Assembly (NCBI GenBank): GCA_018897395.1
Contig: JAHIKV010000271.1
Location: 1 to 23,989 of the forward strand
Reading direction: 5' to 3'
Length of the DNA stretch: 23,989 nt
Source of the DNA: Planctomycetota bacterium
GTDB lineage: Bacteria > Planctomycetota > Planctomycetia > Pirellulales > Thermoguttaceae
The notes under the pieces are model-generated. The model ran no database searches, was not told the origin of the DNA, and saw only the letters and a program-made list of their open reading frames with translations. A program made the position numbers and the translations under genes. Below, in pieces: positions 1 through 8,446 of the stretch; the stretch's first letter is position 1, and each line of letters starts with the position of its first letter.

Positions 1-141
1 CGCGTTACGGCCTGGATGCTCGCTGAGCCGCCTTATGCGACCCCTACCATCGAAGGCTTCGACAGGTTCGTTACCTCCCCCGCCGCTCCGACTGCTTCCG
101 GCTGGAGCGACCAGATGCCGGGTGGGTTTCGCACCCACTAG
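1..141 (+). CDS. Partial open frame at window edge, product not recognised
   Basis: Frame 1 is open from the first base to a TAG at 139-141, giving about 46 codons. It includes the pieces AEPPYATPTIEGFDRF and SGWSDQMPGGFRTH, which read like protein rather than random GC-rich sequence. I do not recognise the family. It could be the C-terminal end of a protein or a remnant of a mobile element whose end lies next to the palindromic element starting near 180. No start is visible because the window begins inside it. The reading as a gene is uncertain. Confidence 0.3.
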   Translation, partial: RVTAWMLAEPPYATPTIEGFDRFVTSPAAPTASGWSDQMPGGFRTH

Positions 142-179
142 AATCAACAAACCTTTCCACGGCACACCGAGAAATGCGG

Positions 180-299
180 GTTAGCCCGCCGTGAATACAC
201 GGCGGGCAGCGTTGGTTGGACGCACCAAACCGTGCCCCGGGTGTATTCACCCGGGGCTAAATTGCTGTTTTTGAGGGCCAATTCCCGGACACCCCCCAG
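180..299. repeat. MITE-like palindromic element, copy 1 (left end lost)
   Basis: Two back-to-back hairpins are visible. CCCGCCGTG and CACGGCGGG flank an AATA loop at 185-206, and CCCCGGGTG and CACCCGGGG flank a TATT loop just before 260. The right end, CAATTCCCGGACA... at 279-299, matches the right end of the fuller copy at 10258-10398. The left terminal sequence of that copy is absent here. The element ends four bases before the stop codon of the permease gene, so it may also act as the 3' hairpin of that transcript. Confidence 0.75.
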
Positions 300-303
300 T
301 TAC

Positions 304-1815
304 TTATTCCGTCGCCTCGGGCATTTCCAGCTTTCTCGTCCGTGCGCCGACCACCGAGAGCAACACGTACAGCGCGAAGCCGACCACGAAGGCGGTCACC
401 GGCGGCACGGGCACGTAGTCCATATAGTCGGCCAGGTTTGGCAGACGTTCGACGGCCCAGGGCCACTTGAGCAAGAGGCCCACCACGAGGTTGAAGGCGC
501 CGACGATGAATCCCACGGTCCAAGAAACCCAGCCGGCCGGGTTGAAGCCCGCCCGCGGTCCCGACCATTTCCTGCCGGCCATGAGGTAATCGGCCAGCAT
601 CGCGCCGCAGACCGGCCCGAACGAGGCCCCGATTACCTGGAAGACCCAGATGACCGATCCGACCACGCCGGTGACTGCCAAGGCAATGGCCGCCAGCGCG
701 CCGAGGCCCACGGAGATCAGCGGATTGACCTTGGGCATGGTGGTCTTGAAGCTGTTGGCGGCGATGAAGGACGAGAAGCACGCCCCGGGGAAGGCCGAGA
801 TAGCCAGCGCAATCAGGAGCACATTGGCGAACTTTGAACCCAAAATGCAGGGCATCAGGTCGACCGGATTGTAGTTGCCCACGAGTTCGGGCGGGACCAA
901 ATTACTGCCGTACGCGCCGACGACGATGAACATCGTGGCCCCGCCGGCCAGCACCGTCGGCAATAGTATACCCGCAATGCCTCCGGTGTGAACGTCATCC
1001 TTGTTACGGCTGTTCATGGCGATGTCGGCGCCGGCCGCGCCGGCGGTGGCGAAGAATCCCACCACGTAAATACACATGGTTCCGATGATCTGCCAGGACG
1101 TCGTGAGCTGCGGCGGCCGGGCCGCGTGATCGGTATGCTGCTTTATGTAAATGGCTTTTTCCGCTTCGTTCGTCGGTTCATGAATCATTATGGGGTAGAG
1201 GAAGTTTGATTCCTTCGCGCCGCTCAGTCCGCTCCAGGTGTTCACCAGCAGGATCAACAACACGACGATCGGGATCAGCGGCAGGTACGTGCCCACGCGG
1301 CCGACGTAACTGATTCCTTTCAGTCCCACGAACGCGGCCAGGATCACAAACGCCGCGGCGATGATCCCGTGCTGCAAACCGGGGGCCGTGGGATCAAGAC
1401 CGAAACATTTGCAGAGAATTCCCGCCACGAAAAAGGCGTTCACGGCAAGCCAGCCGAATTGCAGCAATCCCATCAGGAAGCCGGGCATGAACAACCCGCC
1501 CCGCGCACCGTAGGTCGAAGTGCCCACGACGTACAGCGGCAACCCGGTGCTCATACCCAACATTGCCGGCGCCATGTAGAACAGGAAATGGCAGATCACC
1601 GCGGCGATAATCATGCCAAAGAACGCGGGGAAGAAATTGAGCGCGAGCATGCCGGCCGGGGGACAAGGCTTCATGCCGCCGGTAACGAGGTCTTGCCAAA
1701 ACACAAACCAGAGCATAACCCCTATGTAGGCGGGCATGATGGTCTTGTACCAAGGAGCACGATTGGCCCACGGCACGGGTTTCGCCGCCGCCAAATAAGA
1801 AGGTAGATTGGACAT
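304..1815 (-). CDS. NCS1-family nucleobase/cation symporter-like permease
   Basis: The 503-residue protein has about twelve hydrophobic segments, including MPAYIGVMLWFVFWQDLV near residue 28, LALNFFPAFFGMIIAAVICH near 58, and a last one VTAFVVGFALYVLLSVVG near 475. The FGPVCGAMLADYLMAG segment matches the conserved late region of NCS1 carriers (CodB, Mhp1 and allantoin/purine permeases). Such carriers import purines, pyrimidines or hydantoins with Na+ or H+ across the inner membrane. The substrate cannot be read from the sequence. ATG at 1815 is supported by an AGGAG Shine-Dalgarno about eight bases upstream. The gene is divergent from the glycosyltransferase gene across a gap of about 200 bp. 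No nucleobase-catabolism genes lie beside it, so it appears to be a single-gene unit. Length fits the family. Confidence 0.8.
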   Translation of the reverse strand: MSNLPSYLAAAKPVPWANRAPWYKTIMPAYIGVMLWFVFWQDLVTGGMKPCPPAGMLALNFFPAFFGMIIAAVICHFLFYMAPAMLGMSTGLPLYVVGTSTYGARGGLFMPGFLMGLLQFGWLAVNAFFVAGILCKCFGLDPTAPGLQHGIIAAAFVILAAFVGLKGISYVGRVGTYLPLIPIVVLLILLVNTWSGLSGAKESNFLYPIMIHEPTNEAEKAIYIKQHTDHAARPPQLTTSWQIIGTMCIYVVGFFATAGAAGADIAMNSRNKDDVHTGGIAGILLPTVLAGGATMFIVVGAYGSNLVPPELVGNYNPVDLMPCILGSKFANVLLIALAISAFPGACFSSFIAANSFKTTMPKVNPLISVGLGALAAIALAVTGVVGSVIWVFQVIGASFGPVCGAMLADYLMAGRKWSGPRAGFNPAGWVSWTVGFIVGAFNLVVGLLLKWPWAVERLPNLADYMDYVPVPPVTAFVVGFALYVLLSVVGARTRKLEMPEATE

Positions 1816-2024
1816 CGATATCTCTCCTAGGATTACGGGTATTGTTTAGAAGTATACATTTTGCCTCAGGGAAGTAAATCATGCCCCGCCCCAAACAGCC
1901 TACCGGTGCCGGCGGCGGCACATTTTCTCGCCAAAGGCCCCAAACCTGCCTTGACCCCCAAAGGCTTCCCAGGGTAGCATATCTCGCCCATTTTCTCAAG
2001 CTCGGTTTACTCCGTTCCGCCGGC

Positions 2025-3287
2025 ATGAAATACTCCTCCTGGCGTCAACTTGCGCTGCTGTTGATCGTCGCCTTTGCGTTGCGGATGGCGGCCGGCGGGG
2101 TATGGCAAGCGCGGCTCGACGGACGGTTCGCCTTGGGCGACAGCGAAAGCTACTGGCAGCTTGGCCGGGCAATAGCCGAAGGCCGGCCTTACGTCTACGG
2201 CCAACAATATGCCCAAGTCTTCCGCACGCCCGGCTATCCGCTGCTGCTAACGCCGATCTTCCTTCTAGCCGGCGACGGGCAAGGGGCCGTGCTTCTGGCC
2301 CGGGCGGAAGCCGCCCTGTTCGGCACGCTGGCAGTGCTCGGCGTGTGGTGGATTGCGCTTCTGCTGTTCGACCGGCAAGCGGCCTGGATCGCCGCGCTGC
2401 TGGCGGCTTTTTATCCGGGCGCCATCGTCTCCAGCGTGTTGGTGCTCAGCGAGGCCCCGTTCTGTCCGCTCATGCTGCTGCAAATGGCATTATGCATTCT
2501 TGCATGGAACGCACCGACGTCGGATCGAAGGATCGCTTGGGGGTTTGCCGCCGGATTGGCGGCCGGCGCGGCCACCCTGATGCGGCCCGGCTGGCTCCTG
2601 TTCACGCCGCTGGCCGCGGCCGTGTTAATGATGCCGCGTGCCACCCCGACGGCTAAACAACGTGCCGCGATTGCGTTCTGCATGATCCTCGGCCTGGCGG
2701 CGGCAATGTCGCCGTGGTGGATTCGGAACGCACGGGTGACCGGCCGGTTCGTTCCCACGACCCTCCAGGTGGGCGCCGGCCTGTACGACGGTCTGAACAC
2801 GGACGCCGACGGCTCGAGCGACATGGACTTCGTCGATCGCTTCATCGCCGAGGAGCGTCTGAAAAGCAAAGGCTCGACGGATGGACCGTCGCCCGAGTTC
2901 GAGCAAAGGCTCGACCGGCGGATGCGGGACGAGGCCCTGGCCTGGGCCTGGGCTAATCCCGGCCGCGCGGCTCGATTGGCGGGCAAAAAGTTCCTGCGGA
3001 TGTGGAACGTTTGGCCAAACGAGCGGCGGCTGTCCGGCTGGCCCATCCGACTGACGGTCTTTTTAACGTATACCCCGTTGCTGTTTTTTGCCATAATAGG
3101 GGCCGGCAGAACACTCGGCCGGGGTTGGCCGTATATACTGTGCTGGCTCCCGGCCGTGTATTTGACCATGTTGCACGTCGTGTTTGTCAGTTCCATTCGC
3201 TACCGCGAGCCGGCGATGCTGGCGTTGCTGGCGCTGGCGGCGGGAGAGATCGGGGCGAGGATCGAGAGACGAGGGAATAGTGGATAG
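2025..3287 (+). CDS. GT39 (PMT-like/ArnT-like) membrane glycosyltransferase
   Basis: The product is about 420 residues and strongly hydrophobic. The N-terminal helix (LALLLIVAFALRMAAGGVW) is followed by a loop with GDSESYWQLGRAIAEG and FRTPGYPLLLTPIF. The paired acidic residues and RTPGYP motif after the first helix are typical of polyprenyl-phosphate-sugar-dependent GT-C transferases of family 39. Several further membrane helices follow, then a short C-terminal loop. Such enzymes transfer a sugar from a lipid carrier on the outer face of the inner membrane; the acceptor is unknown. The frame is open back to 1881, but the first 48 codons are non-hydrophobic, so ATG 2025 directly before the first helix is preferred; no good Shine-Dalgarno is seen. 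The last codons and the TAG stop lie in a TAGTGGA simple repeat, so the C-terminal tail GNSG comes from the repeat. Confidence 0.72.
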   Translation: MKYSSWRQLALLLIVAFALRMAAGGVWQARLDGRFALGDSESYWQLGRAIAEGRPYVYGQQYAQVFRTPGYPLLLTPIFLLAGDGQGAVLLARAEAALFGTLAVLGVWWIALLLFDRQAAWIAALLAAFYPGAIVSSVLVLSEAPFCPLMLLQMALCILAWNAPTSDRRIAWGFAAGLAAGAATLMRPGWLLFTPLAAAVLMMPRATPTAKQRAAIAFCMILGLAAAMSPWWIRNARVTGRFVPTTLQVGAGLYDGLNTDADGSSDMDFVDRFIAEERLKSKGSTDGPSPEFEQRLDRRMRDEALAWAWANPGRAARLAGKKFLRMWNVWPNERRLSGWPIRLTVFLTYTPLLFFAIIGAGRTLGRGWPYILCWLPAVYLTMLHVVFVSSIRYREPAMLALLALAAGEIGARIERRGNSG

Positions 3288-3363
3288 TGGGTAGTGGATA
3301 GTGGGTAGTGGATAGTGTTCCTCCTTCTAATCCCTAATCCCCAATCCCCAATCCCTAATCCCT
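3277..3363. repeat. Heptamer simple repeats (TAGTGGA then CTAATCC type)
   Basis: About six units of TAGTGGA/TAGTGGG run from 3277 to 3318. They are followed by about five units of CTAATCC/CCAATCC from 3327 to 3363. The first block overlaps the end of the glycosyltransferase CDS and supplies its stop. The two blocks are not exact inverses but lie in the same gap before the AsmA-like gene. Confidence 0.85.
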
Positions 3364-3441
3364 TTATAACAGCCACGGAGGGCCTGTTCCATTTTCGCGC
3401 ATGCCGTCAACCGCTGTTGGTTTTGCTTCAAGTGGATAGGC

Positions 3442-6400
3442 GTGCCGGCGATCGTCGTCGGCGCGGTGGCCATCCCTTTTCTATATCGCCGCGTCGACGA
3501 GGAGATTCGCTGCCGCGTCGAGCAGCGGATCGCGGAACACTACCGGGGTTTGAGGGTCGGCATCCGTTCCGCCCGATTGGTCGAGGGGGAGGGCATCAGG
3601 GTCTACGACCTGACGATCGTCGATCCCGGCGCCGAGGGGCCGCGGGCGGAGTTGCTGCGCGTCGAGGAGGCGCTGCTGGAGTGTTCGACCGACTGGCGGG
3701 AACTGGTCCGCGGCGAGATACCCATTCGGCGGGTGACGATCCGCCGGCCGACGCTTCGCGCCGCGCGGCGGCCAGACGGCACGTGGAGCGCCGGGAAGTT
3801 GTTTCCGCCGCCCCGTTTCAGCGATCGGCCGCCGCCGATCACGGTGCAAGGGGGAACGATCGAAGTTTTCGATCCATTGAAGGACCCGGCCACTACATTC
3901 ACCTTGCGGGACTTGAACTTCACGCTCGCCTCGCCGCCGGCGGCTGAACCCGGCGCCACCTCCGGCGCGCGCCGGTTGCAGGGAATGACGGCCGGCGACG
4001 GATTTCGGCGGGTGGCTTTCGAGGGATGGGTCGATTTTCTCGCGCCCGCCTGCTCTATCCGCGGCCAGGCAGAAGGAGTGAATGTATCGCCGGAGTTGCG
4101 CGACTGCCTACCCTGCCAACTCCCCGAAGGGCTTCTGGCCTTGAGCAATTTGCGCGGCGAGGGAAACCTGCGGTTCGAGTTGAACTACGATCCGGCGGCA
4201 GTCCCGCCGTTAAAGTTCGACGTCTTGGGCCAGCTCTTGCGGGGGCGGATCGACGACCCGCGGCTGCCGCACGCCTTGACCGAAATCCGCGCGTCGGTCC
4301 GCGTCGACAACGGCGGAGTGACGATCGACGACCTGACGGCGCGGATCGGACAGGCCACCTTGCGGATGTCTTGCCGGCGGTCGGGGTTCGAGGCAAACGC
4401 CCCGCTACGGCTGACGGCGGAAGTCCGCCAATTGGAATTGGACCGCGCGCTGTTGAACATCCTGCCGCAATCGCTGCAAGATCAATGGTACAAGTTCCTT
4501 CCCGCCGGCCGGATCGACGCCGACGCGCGGTTGGACTTCGACGGCCAAAAGTGGCTGCCGGAGATTTCCGCGCGGTATCTGAACGTGTCGCTGACGCACC
4601 ACAAGTTCCCCTACCGGTTGGAACACGGCAAGGGGACCGTGGAACTGAAAGACGACGTGCTTAAAGCGAATCTCACCGCCTACAGCGGGAGCCAGCCGGT
4701 GCGTCTGACGGCCGAAATGGCCCATCCGTTTTCCGATCCGACGGGCTGGTTCGAGGCCAAGGGAGACAACATCCAACTCGACGAGGCGTTGATTGCCGCC
4801 CTGCCCGAGAAACCGCGGAAGGTAGTCCGCTCGCTCGATCCCCGAGGCACGGTGAACTTCTACGCGCGGATGTGGCGCCGCCGACCCGACGAGCCGATGC
4901 ACAAACATTTTCTGGTAAGCCCGAACCGCTGCTCGATGCGCTTTGACAAGTTCCCCTATCCGCTGACGAACGTCCGCGGCACTATCGAGATGCTCGACGA
5001 CAACTGGACGTTCCGGAACTTCGAGGGGACCAACGACACGGCGAGGGTGACGTGCGAGGGGCATCTAACCTCGGGACTTCAGGGAAAGGAACTGGTCCTG
5101 AACTTCGTGGGGCGGGACGTTCCGCTGGAAGAGGAGCTGCGCGACGCGCTCAGCCCGCACTTCCAGCAGGTTTGGCACGATCTGCGGCCGCGAGGCATGA
5201 TGGACCTGACGGCGGAAGTCCGCTATCTGGTCGAGCGGAAGCAATTCAGCGTCGGCGTCCGCGCGCAGCCGCAACCGCAAACGGCCTCGATCGAGCCGGT
5301 GCGGTTCCCATATCGGCTCGACCGGCTCGAAGGCGTGCTGCTCTACCGCGACGGACACGTCGCCTTCGAGCGCTGCAAGGCCGAACACGGGCCGGTCGGA
5401 TTCGCCGCCGAGGGCTACTGCGATTTTCAACCCGACGGCCGGTGGCACATCCGCTTCGAGCGTTTGTCGGTCGATCGGCTCCGCGCCGACCGGGAGTTGA
5501 TCCAGGCATTGCCGCCGCGGTTGAAGAAGGCCCTGACCGCGCTGGATCCGAGCGGGCCGATGAACCTCCGCGGCAGCCTCGATCTGCGGCGGACCGAACG
5601 GTCCGGAGAACCGCTCCATTGGCAGTGGGACGTGACGGTCGGCCTGCAACGGAGCGGCCTGCGGTGCGGCGGCCTGTCGCTGGAAAACGTTTGCGGAGAG
5701 GTGTCGCTGCGGGGCGCGTTCGACGCCCGATACGTGCGATGCCTCGGCGAATTGGCCCTCGACTCGATAAGCTACAAAAACTTTCAACTCACCGAAGTGA
5801 AAGGACCGATCTGGATCGACGACGACCGGGTCCTGTTCGGCTCGTGGGTGGACCGTCGAGCGGTCGGAAAAGGGGACAGGTACATTTTGTGCGAAGCACC
5901 CGGAGGGCCGTTCCGGCAAAATGTACCTGTCCCCTTTTCCGCCGGGCCACGCACTCCGCGCCCCATCACCGCCAACCTCTTCGGCGGAAAGTTTGTCGGC
6001 GACGGCTGGGCAACGCTGGGGCCGGAGCCGCGCTACGCGGTCAACGCCACCCTGCTCGACGCCGATCTGGACCGATGCGCCCGGGAGGTCATAGCCGGCC
6101 GACAGCGGCTGCGGGGTACGATCACCGCCACGGCCGATTTGACCGGCCGGGGGTGGTCGCGCAACTCGCTTGCCGGCAGCGGCACGATCCGCCTTTCCAG
6201 CGGCGACGTCTACGAGTTGCCGGTGATGATCTCGCTGTTGAAAATTCTCAGCATCCGCCCACCCGACCAGAACGCCTTCAGCGACGGCAGCGTCGACTAC
6301 CGAATCGAGGGGGAGCACGTCTACTTCGACCAAATCGACTTCCGCGGCGACGCGATCAGCCTTCGCGGCAAGGGAGAAATGGATTTTCAGTCGGCGATCA

Positions 6401-6597
6401 AGCTCACGTTCTATACCATCGTCGGCCGCGGAGAGTTGGAGTTGCCGGTGATAAAACAGGTCTTCCGCGGCGCCAGTCAGCAGCTTATGCTGATCCGCGT
6501 CGACGGCACCTTGCAGAACCCCAAAACTCGCAAGGAGGCCCTCCCGGTCGTCACCCAGGCCCTGCAGCAGTTGAGCGAGGAGTTACAGCGGAAGTAG
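3442..6597 (+). CDS. AsmA-like large envelope protein
   Basis: This 1051-residue protein has an N-terminal hydrophobic stretch (PAIVVGAVAIPFLY) and then long beta-rich repeats with recurring leucine/arginine patterns and FPYRL/FPYPL modules near residues 388, 503 and 630. The C-terminal 150 residues (LAGSGTIRLSSGDVYELPVM, then ISLRGKGEMDF) are typical of the AsmA-like C-terminal domain. AsmA/TamB-like proteins are inner-membrane anchored and span the periplasm, where they are thought to help move lipids to the outer membrane. GTG 3442 is the listed start. The frame is open back to 3370 without ATG or GTG, so an unusual upstream start would lengthen the membrane helix. A 77-base perfect hairpin element sits in frame near residue 810-835. 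The TAG stop lies at the edge of a TAGTGG repeat. Confidence 0.78.
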   Translation: MPAIVVGAVAIPFLYRRVDEEIRCRVEQRIAEHYRGLRVGIRSARLVEGEGIRVYDLTIVDPGAEGPRAELLRVEEALLECSTDWRELVRGEIPIRRVTIRRPTLRAARRPDGTWSAGKLFPPPRFSDRPPPITVQGGTIEVFDPLKDPATTFTLRDLNFTLASPPAAEPGATSGARRLQGMTAGDGFRRVAFEGWVDFLAPACSIRGQAEGVNVSPELRDCLPCQLPEGLLALSNLRGEGNLRFELNYDPAAVPPLKFDVLGQLLRGRIDDPRLPHALTEIRASVRVDNGGVTIDDLTARIGQATLRMSCRRSGFEANAPLRLTAEVRQLELDRALLNILPQSLQDQWYKFLPAGRIDADARLDFDGQKWLPEISARYLNVSLTHHKFPYRLEHGKGTVELKDDVLKANLTAYSGSQPVRLTAEMAHPFSDPTGWFEAKGDNIQLDEALIAALPEKPRKVVRSLDPRGTVNFYARMWRRRPDEPMHKHFLVSPNRCSMRFDKFPYPLTNVRGTIEMLDDNWTFRNFEGTNDTARVTCEGHLTSGLQGKELVLNFVGRDVPLEEELRDALSPHFQQVWHDLRPRGMMDLTAEVRYLVERKQFSVGVRAQPQPQTASIEPVRFPYRLDRLEGVLLYRDGHVAFERCKAEHGPVGFAAEGYCDFQPDGRWHIRFERLSVDRLRADRELIQALPPRLKKALTALDPSGPMNLRGSLDLRRTERSGEPLHWQWDVTVGLQRSGLRCGGLSLENVCGEVSLRGAFDARYVRCLGELALDSISYKNFQLTEVKGPIWIDDDRVLFGSWVDRRAVGKGDRYILCEAPGGPFRQNVPVPFSAGPRTPRPITANLFGGKFVGDGWATLGPEPRYAVNATLLDADLDRCAREVIAGRQRLRGTITATADLTGRGWSRNSLAGSGTIRLSSGDVYELPVMISLLKILSIRPPDQNAFSDGSVDYRIEGEHVYFDQIDFRGDAISLRGKGEMDFQSAIKLTFYTIVGRGELELPVIKQVFRGASQQLMLIRVDGTLQNPKTRKEALPVVTQALQQLSEELQRK
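5865..5941. repeat. GGGGACAG-type hairpin element inside the AsmA-like CDS
   Basis: Two perfect 25-base inverted arms, at 5865-5889 and 5917-5941, contain GGGGACAGGTACATTTTG and its complement and enclose a 27-base loop. The arms encode KGDRYI... and QNVPVPFS in the host protein without a stop. Related elements occur at 9163-9237 and 22977-23020. The structure resembles REP-type palindromes mobilised by Y1/TnpA_REP transposases; no such transposase is in the window. Confidence 0.9.
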
Positions 6598-6724
6598 TGG
6601 TTAGTGGCTAGTGGTTAGTGGTCTGTCAATCGTACTATATGTCATTATTCCATCCATCCATCAAACCATGCTTGACGGAACACTAGCCACTAACCACTAT
6701 CCACTATCCACTATCCACTATCCA
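6594..6724. repeat. Inverted TAGTGGT/CCACTAT simple repeat pair
   Basis: The left arm at 6594-6632 is TAGTGGT/TAGTGGC repeats. The right arm at 6682-6724 is CCACTAA/CCACTAT repeats, so the RNA could fold into a long imperfect stem with a loop of about 50 bases. The left arm begins at the stop of the AsmA-like gene and the right arm ends at the ATG of the next small gene. It may serve as a terminator or spacer hairpin. Confidence 0.85.
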
Positions 6725-7042
6725 ATGAGCATCGGACCTACAGGAATTCCCGTCGGCGCGGCCGGCTCTCCGTTGGCCCAAACGGCCGGTCCGGAAGCGG
6801 ATCGCGTCGAACATGCGTTGGGCGCACGGCGGCGGCGCGTGTATCATAATCGGAAGGCCGAGGCCGCCGCGGGAGTTAGCGAACCCGACGGCGAGGACCA
6901 CGAGTCCGCCGAGCGCGACGCCGACGGCCGACGGCCGTGCGAGGCCCCGCCGCGGCGGAAGAGAAAGACTTCCTCGCCCGCCCCGCGGCAAAGCAAGGAC
7001 CACCGACGACAGAGCGGAAACCTGCTCGATCTGACCGGATAA
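6725..7042 (+). CDS. Small planctomycetal protein with C-terminal LLDLTG tail
   Basis: ATG 6725 opens a 105-residue, highly charged, hydrophilic protein beginning MSIGPTGIPVGAAGSPLAQ. Its middle is rich in E, D, R and A (ETDG-like piece SEPDGEDHESAERDADGRR), and it ends SGNLLDLTG. I recall similar short proteins with a DADGRR-like middle and LDLTG/LDISG end in planctomycetes, but no function. No signal peptide or membrane helix is present. The frame is open further upstream only through the simple repeat, so the internal ATG is preferred. No strong Shine-Dalgarno is visible because the upstream bases are repeat DNA. It sits between the AsmA-like gene and dapF on the same strand. A spurious frame in GC-rich DNA is the main alternative. 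Confidence 0.55.
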   Translation: MSIGPTGIPVGAAGSPLAQTAGPEADRVEHALGARRRRVYHNRKAEAAAGVSEPDGEDHESAERDADGRRPCEAPPRRKRKTSSPAPRQSKDHRRQSGNLLDLTG

Positions 7043-7048
7043 CACCTT

Positions 7049-7327
7049 GTTCCCACGCTCCGCGTGGGAACACACTGCCGCGACGCTCCGCGTCGATGGG
7101 GTTGGGGGAAGAGTGGAAGATTGAAAACCGGCGGGGCGAACGCGGAGCGTTCGGGAAGTGCGTTCCCACGCGGAGCGTGGGAACGAGGACGTAACCGGCG
7201 GGGCGAACGCAGAGCGTTCGAGCAGTGCGTTCCCACGGAGGACCGTGGGAACGAGGACGTAACCGGCGGGGCGAACGCAGAGCGTTCGGGAAGTGCGTTC
7301 CCACGCGGAGCGTGGGAACGAGGACGT
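7049..7327. repeat. Tandem palindromic (BIME-like) array upstream of dapF
   Basis: This 300-base gene-free stretch is almost wholly repeat. A GC palindrome (TTCCCACG...CGTGGGAA) lies at 7049-7071 and a smaller one (CGACGCTCCGCGTCG) at 7082-7096. Three tandem units of 67-68 bp follow at 7126-7192, 7193-7260 and 7261-7327. Each unit holds a GAACGC..GCGTTC palindrome and a TTCCCACG..CGTGGGAA palindrome. The middle unit differs in its loop (GGAGGAC instead of CGGAGCG) with a compensating change. A related palindrome appears at 23915-23940. The array ends 20 bases before the dapF start. Confidence 0.9.
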
Positions 7328-7346
7328 ATCCCATGGAGCGAAGCCG

Positions 7347-8240
7347 ATGAGACTGACCAAGATGCACGGGGCGGGCAACGACTACGTCTTCATCGATTGT
7401 TTTCAACAACCGCCGCCCGAAAGGCCGGACGAGCTGGCCCGAAAAATTTCCGACCGGCATTTCGGCGTCGGCGGCGACGGACTGATACTGATCTGCCCCA
7501 GCGAGTCGGCCGACGCCCGGATGAGGATCTTCAACGCCGACGGCTCGGAGGCCGAGATGTGCGGCAACGGCGTCCGCTGCGTGGCAAAGTACGTTTACGA
7601 TCACGGTCTGTGCCGCCACGATCGCTTGCGGATCGAGACCGGCCGGGGCGTTCTCGATCTGGATCTGGAAATCGCCGCCGGCAAAGTTCATCGCGTGCGG
7701 GTGGACATGGGCGAGCCGATCCTCGAGCCAGCTCGAATCCCGGTGGAATTGCCACGTTCGCCGGACGCCGACCGGATGGTCGATTTCCCCGCCGATGAGT
7801 ACATACCCCTCGACGGCCCCGACGGCTGGCGGGACCGTTGCGGATTGGACCCGCGGATAACGTGCGTTTCGATGGGCAACCCGCACACGGTAATGTACTG
7901 CCGGGAGGTCGCCTCGGTCCCGCTGGAATGGCTCGGACCAGGGTTTGAGCGATTGCCGATTTTCCCCCGGCGGATCAACGTACATTTTGTGCAAGTCGAA
8001 TCCCCGAGTGAAGTAATCATGCGCACCTGGGAGCGCGGCAGCGGGGCGACGCTGGCCTGCGGCACCGGGGCCTGTGCGGTGTGCGTGGCCGGAGTGCTGA
8101 CCGGACGGACCGATCGCACACTCCTTGTCCATCTCCCCGGCGGCGACCTGGAATTGAACTGGGCCGACGACAACCACGTCCATCTGACCGGCGAGGCCGT
8201 GGAGGTGTTTCACGGTCAATGGGACGAGCGATCGGTTTAG
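7347..8240 (+). CDS. dapF: Diaminopimelate epimerase
   Basis: The 297-residue protein converts LL- to meso-diaminopimelate, the last step before lysine and the peptidoglycan cross-linking residue. It starts with the diagnostic MRLTKMHGAGNDYVFID. The first catalytic cysteine is C72 in AEMCGNGVRC and the second is C238 in LACGTGACAV, the two-base pair of the PLP-independent racemase fold. SMGNPH near residue 175 and FVQVE near 214 are also conserved. Length is close to the usual 275-300. ATG 7347 is chosen because it begins the conserved domain and has GGAG eight bases upstream; the frame extends only 18 codons further, into palindromic repeat. Presence of dapF supports a DAP-type peptidoglycan or lysine pathway. 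Confidence 0.96.
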   Translation: MRLTKMHGAGNDYVFIDCFQQPPPERPDELARKISDRHFGVGGDGLILICPSESADARMRIFNADGSEAEMCGNGVRCVAKYVYDHGLCRHDRLRIETGRGVLDLDLEIAAGKVHRVRVDMGEPILEPARIPVELPRSPDADRMVDFPADEYIPLDGPDGWRDRCGLDPRITCVSMGNPHTVMYCREVASVPLEWLGPGFERLPIFPRRINVHFVQVESPSEVIMRTWERGSGATLACGTGACAVCVAGVLTGRTDRTLLVHLPGGDLELNWADDNHVHLTGEAVEVFHGQWDERSV

Positions 8241-8247
8241 CCGCCGC

Positions 8248-8435
8248 CGATGGGTGGCACTGGCGTTTCGCCAGTGTTGGCCGGAGCACGGGCAAGATGC
8301 CCGTGCCACCCAACCGCGTTCACGCGGCGTGGACGCCGGGGCTAAACGGAGGCGCCGGGACGGCAGTACAACTGCCATCCCAACGTAATCGTCCTTTCCA
8401 CTACCCACTACCCACTACCCACTATCCACCACCAC
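8248..8435. repeat. Spacer hairpins and CCACTAC simple repeat
   Basis: The gap between dapF and the acyltransferase gene holds nested palindromes: GGGTGGCAC and GTGCCACCC with ACTGGC..GCCAGT and GCACGGGCA..TGCCCGTGC inside. A GGGACGGCAG..CTGCCATCCC hairpin follows. Then CCACTAC/CCACTAT units run from about 8398 to 8435, ending about 12 bases before the next ATG. GGCAG..CTGCC hairpins of the same kind recur at 13233-13262. Confidence 0.75.
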
Positions 8436-8446
8436 TTCCACCCGCT

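Noticed and set aside
5065..6333. Long open frame on the minus strand opposite the AsmA-like gene
   Set aside because: It is Arg/Pro/Gly-rich, has no domain signal and is complementary to a clear coding frame; a GC-rich shadow.
6704..7378. Minus-strand frame rich in SFPRSAWERT-type repeats
   Set aside because: The repeated peptide is simply the palindrome array translated; no start context or domain.
6876..8408. 510-codon minus-strand frame across dapF
   Set aside because: It runs through palindromic repeats and opposite an unmistakable dapF; the FPRSAWERT-like text is translated repeat.
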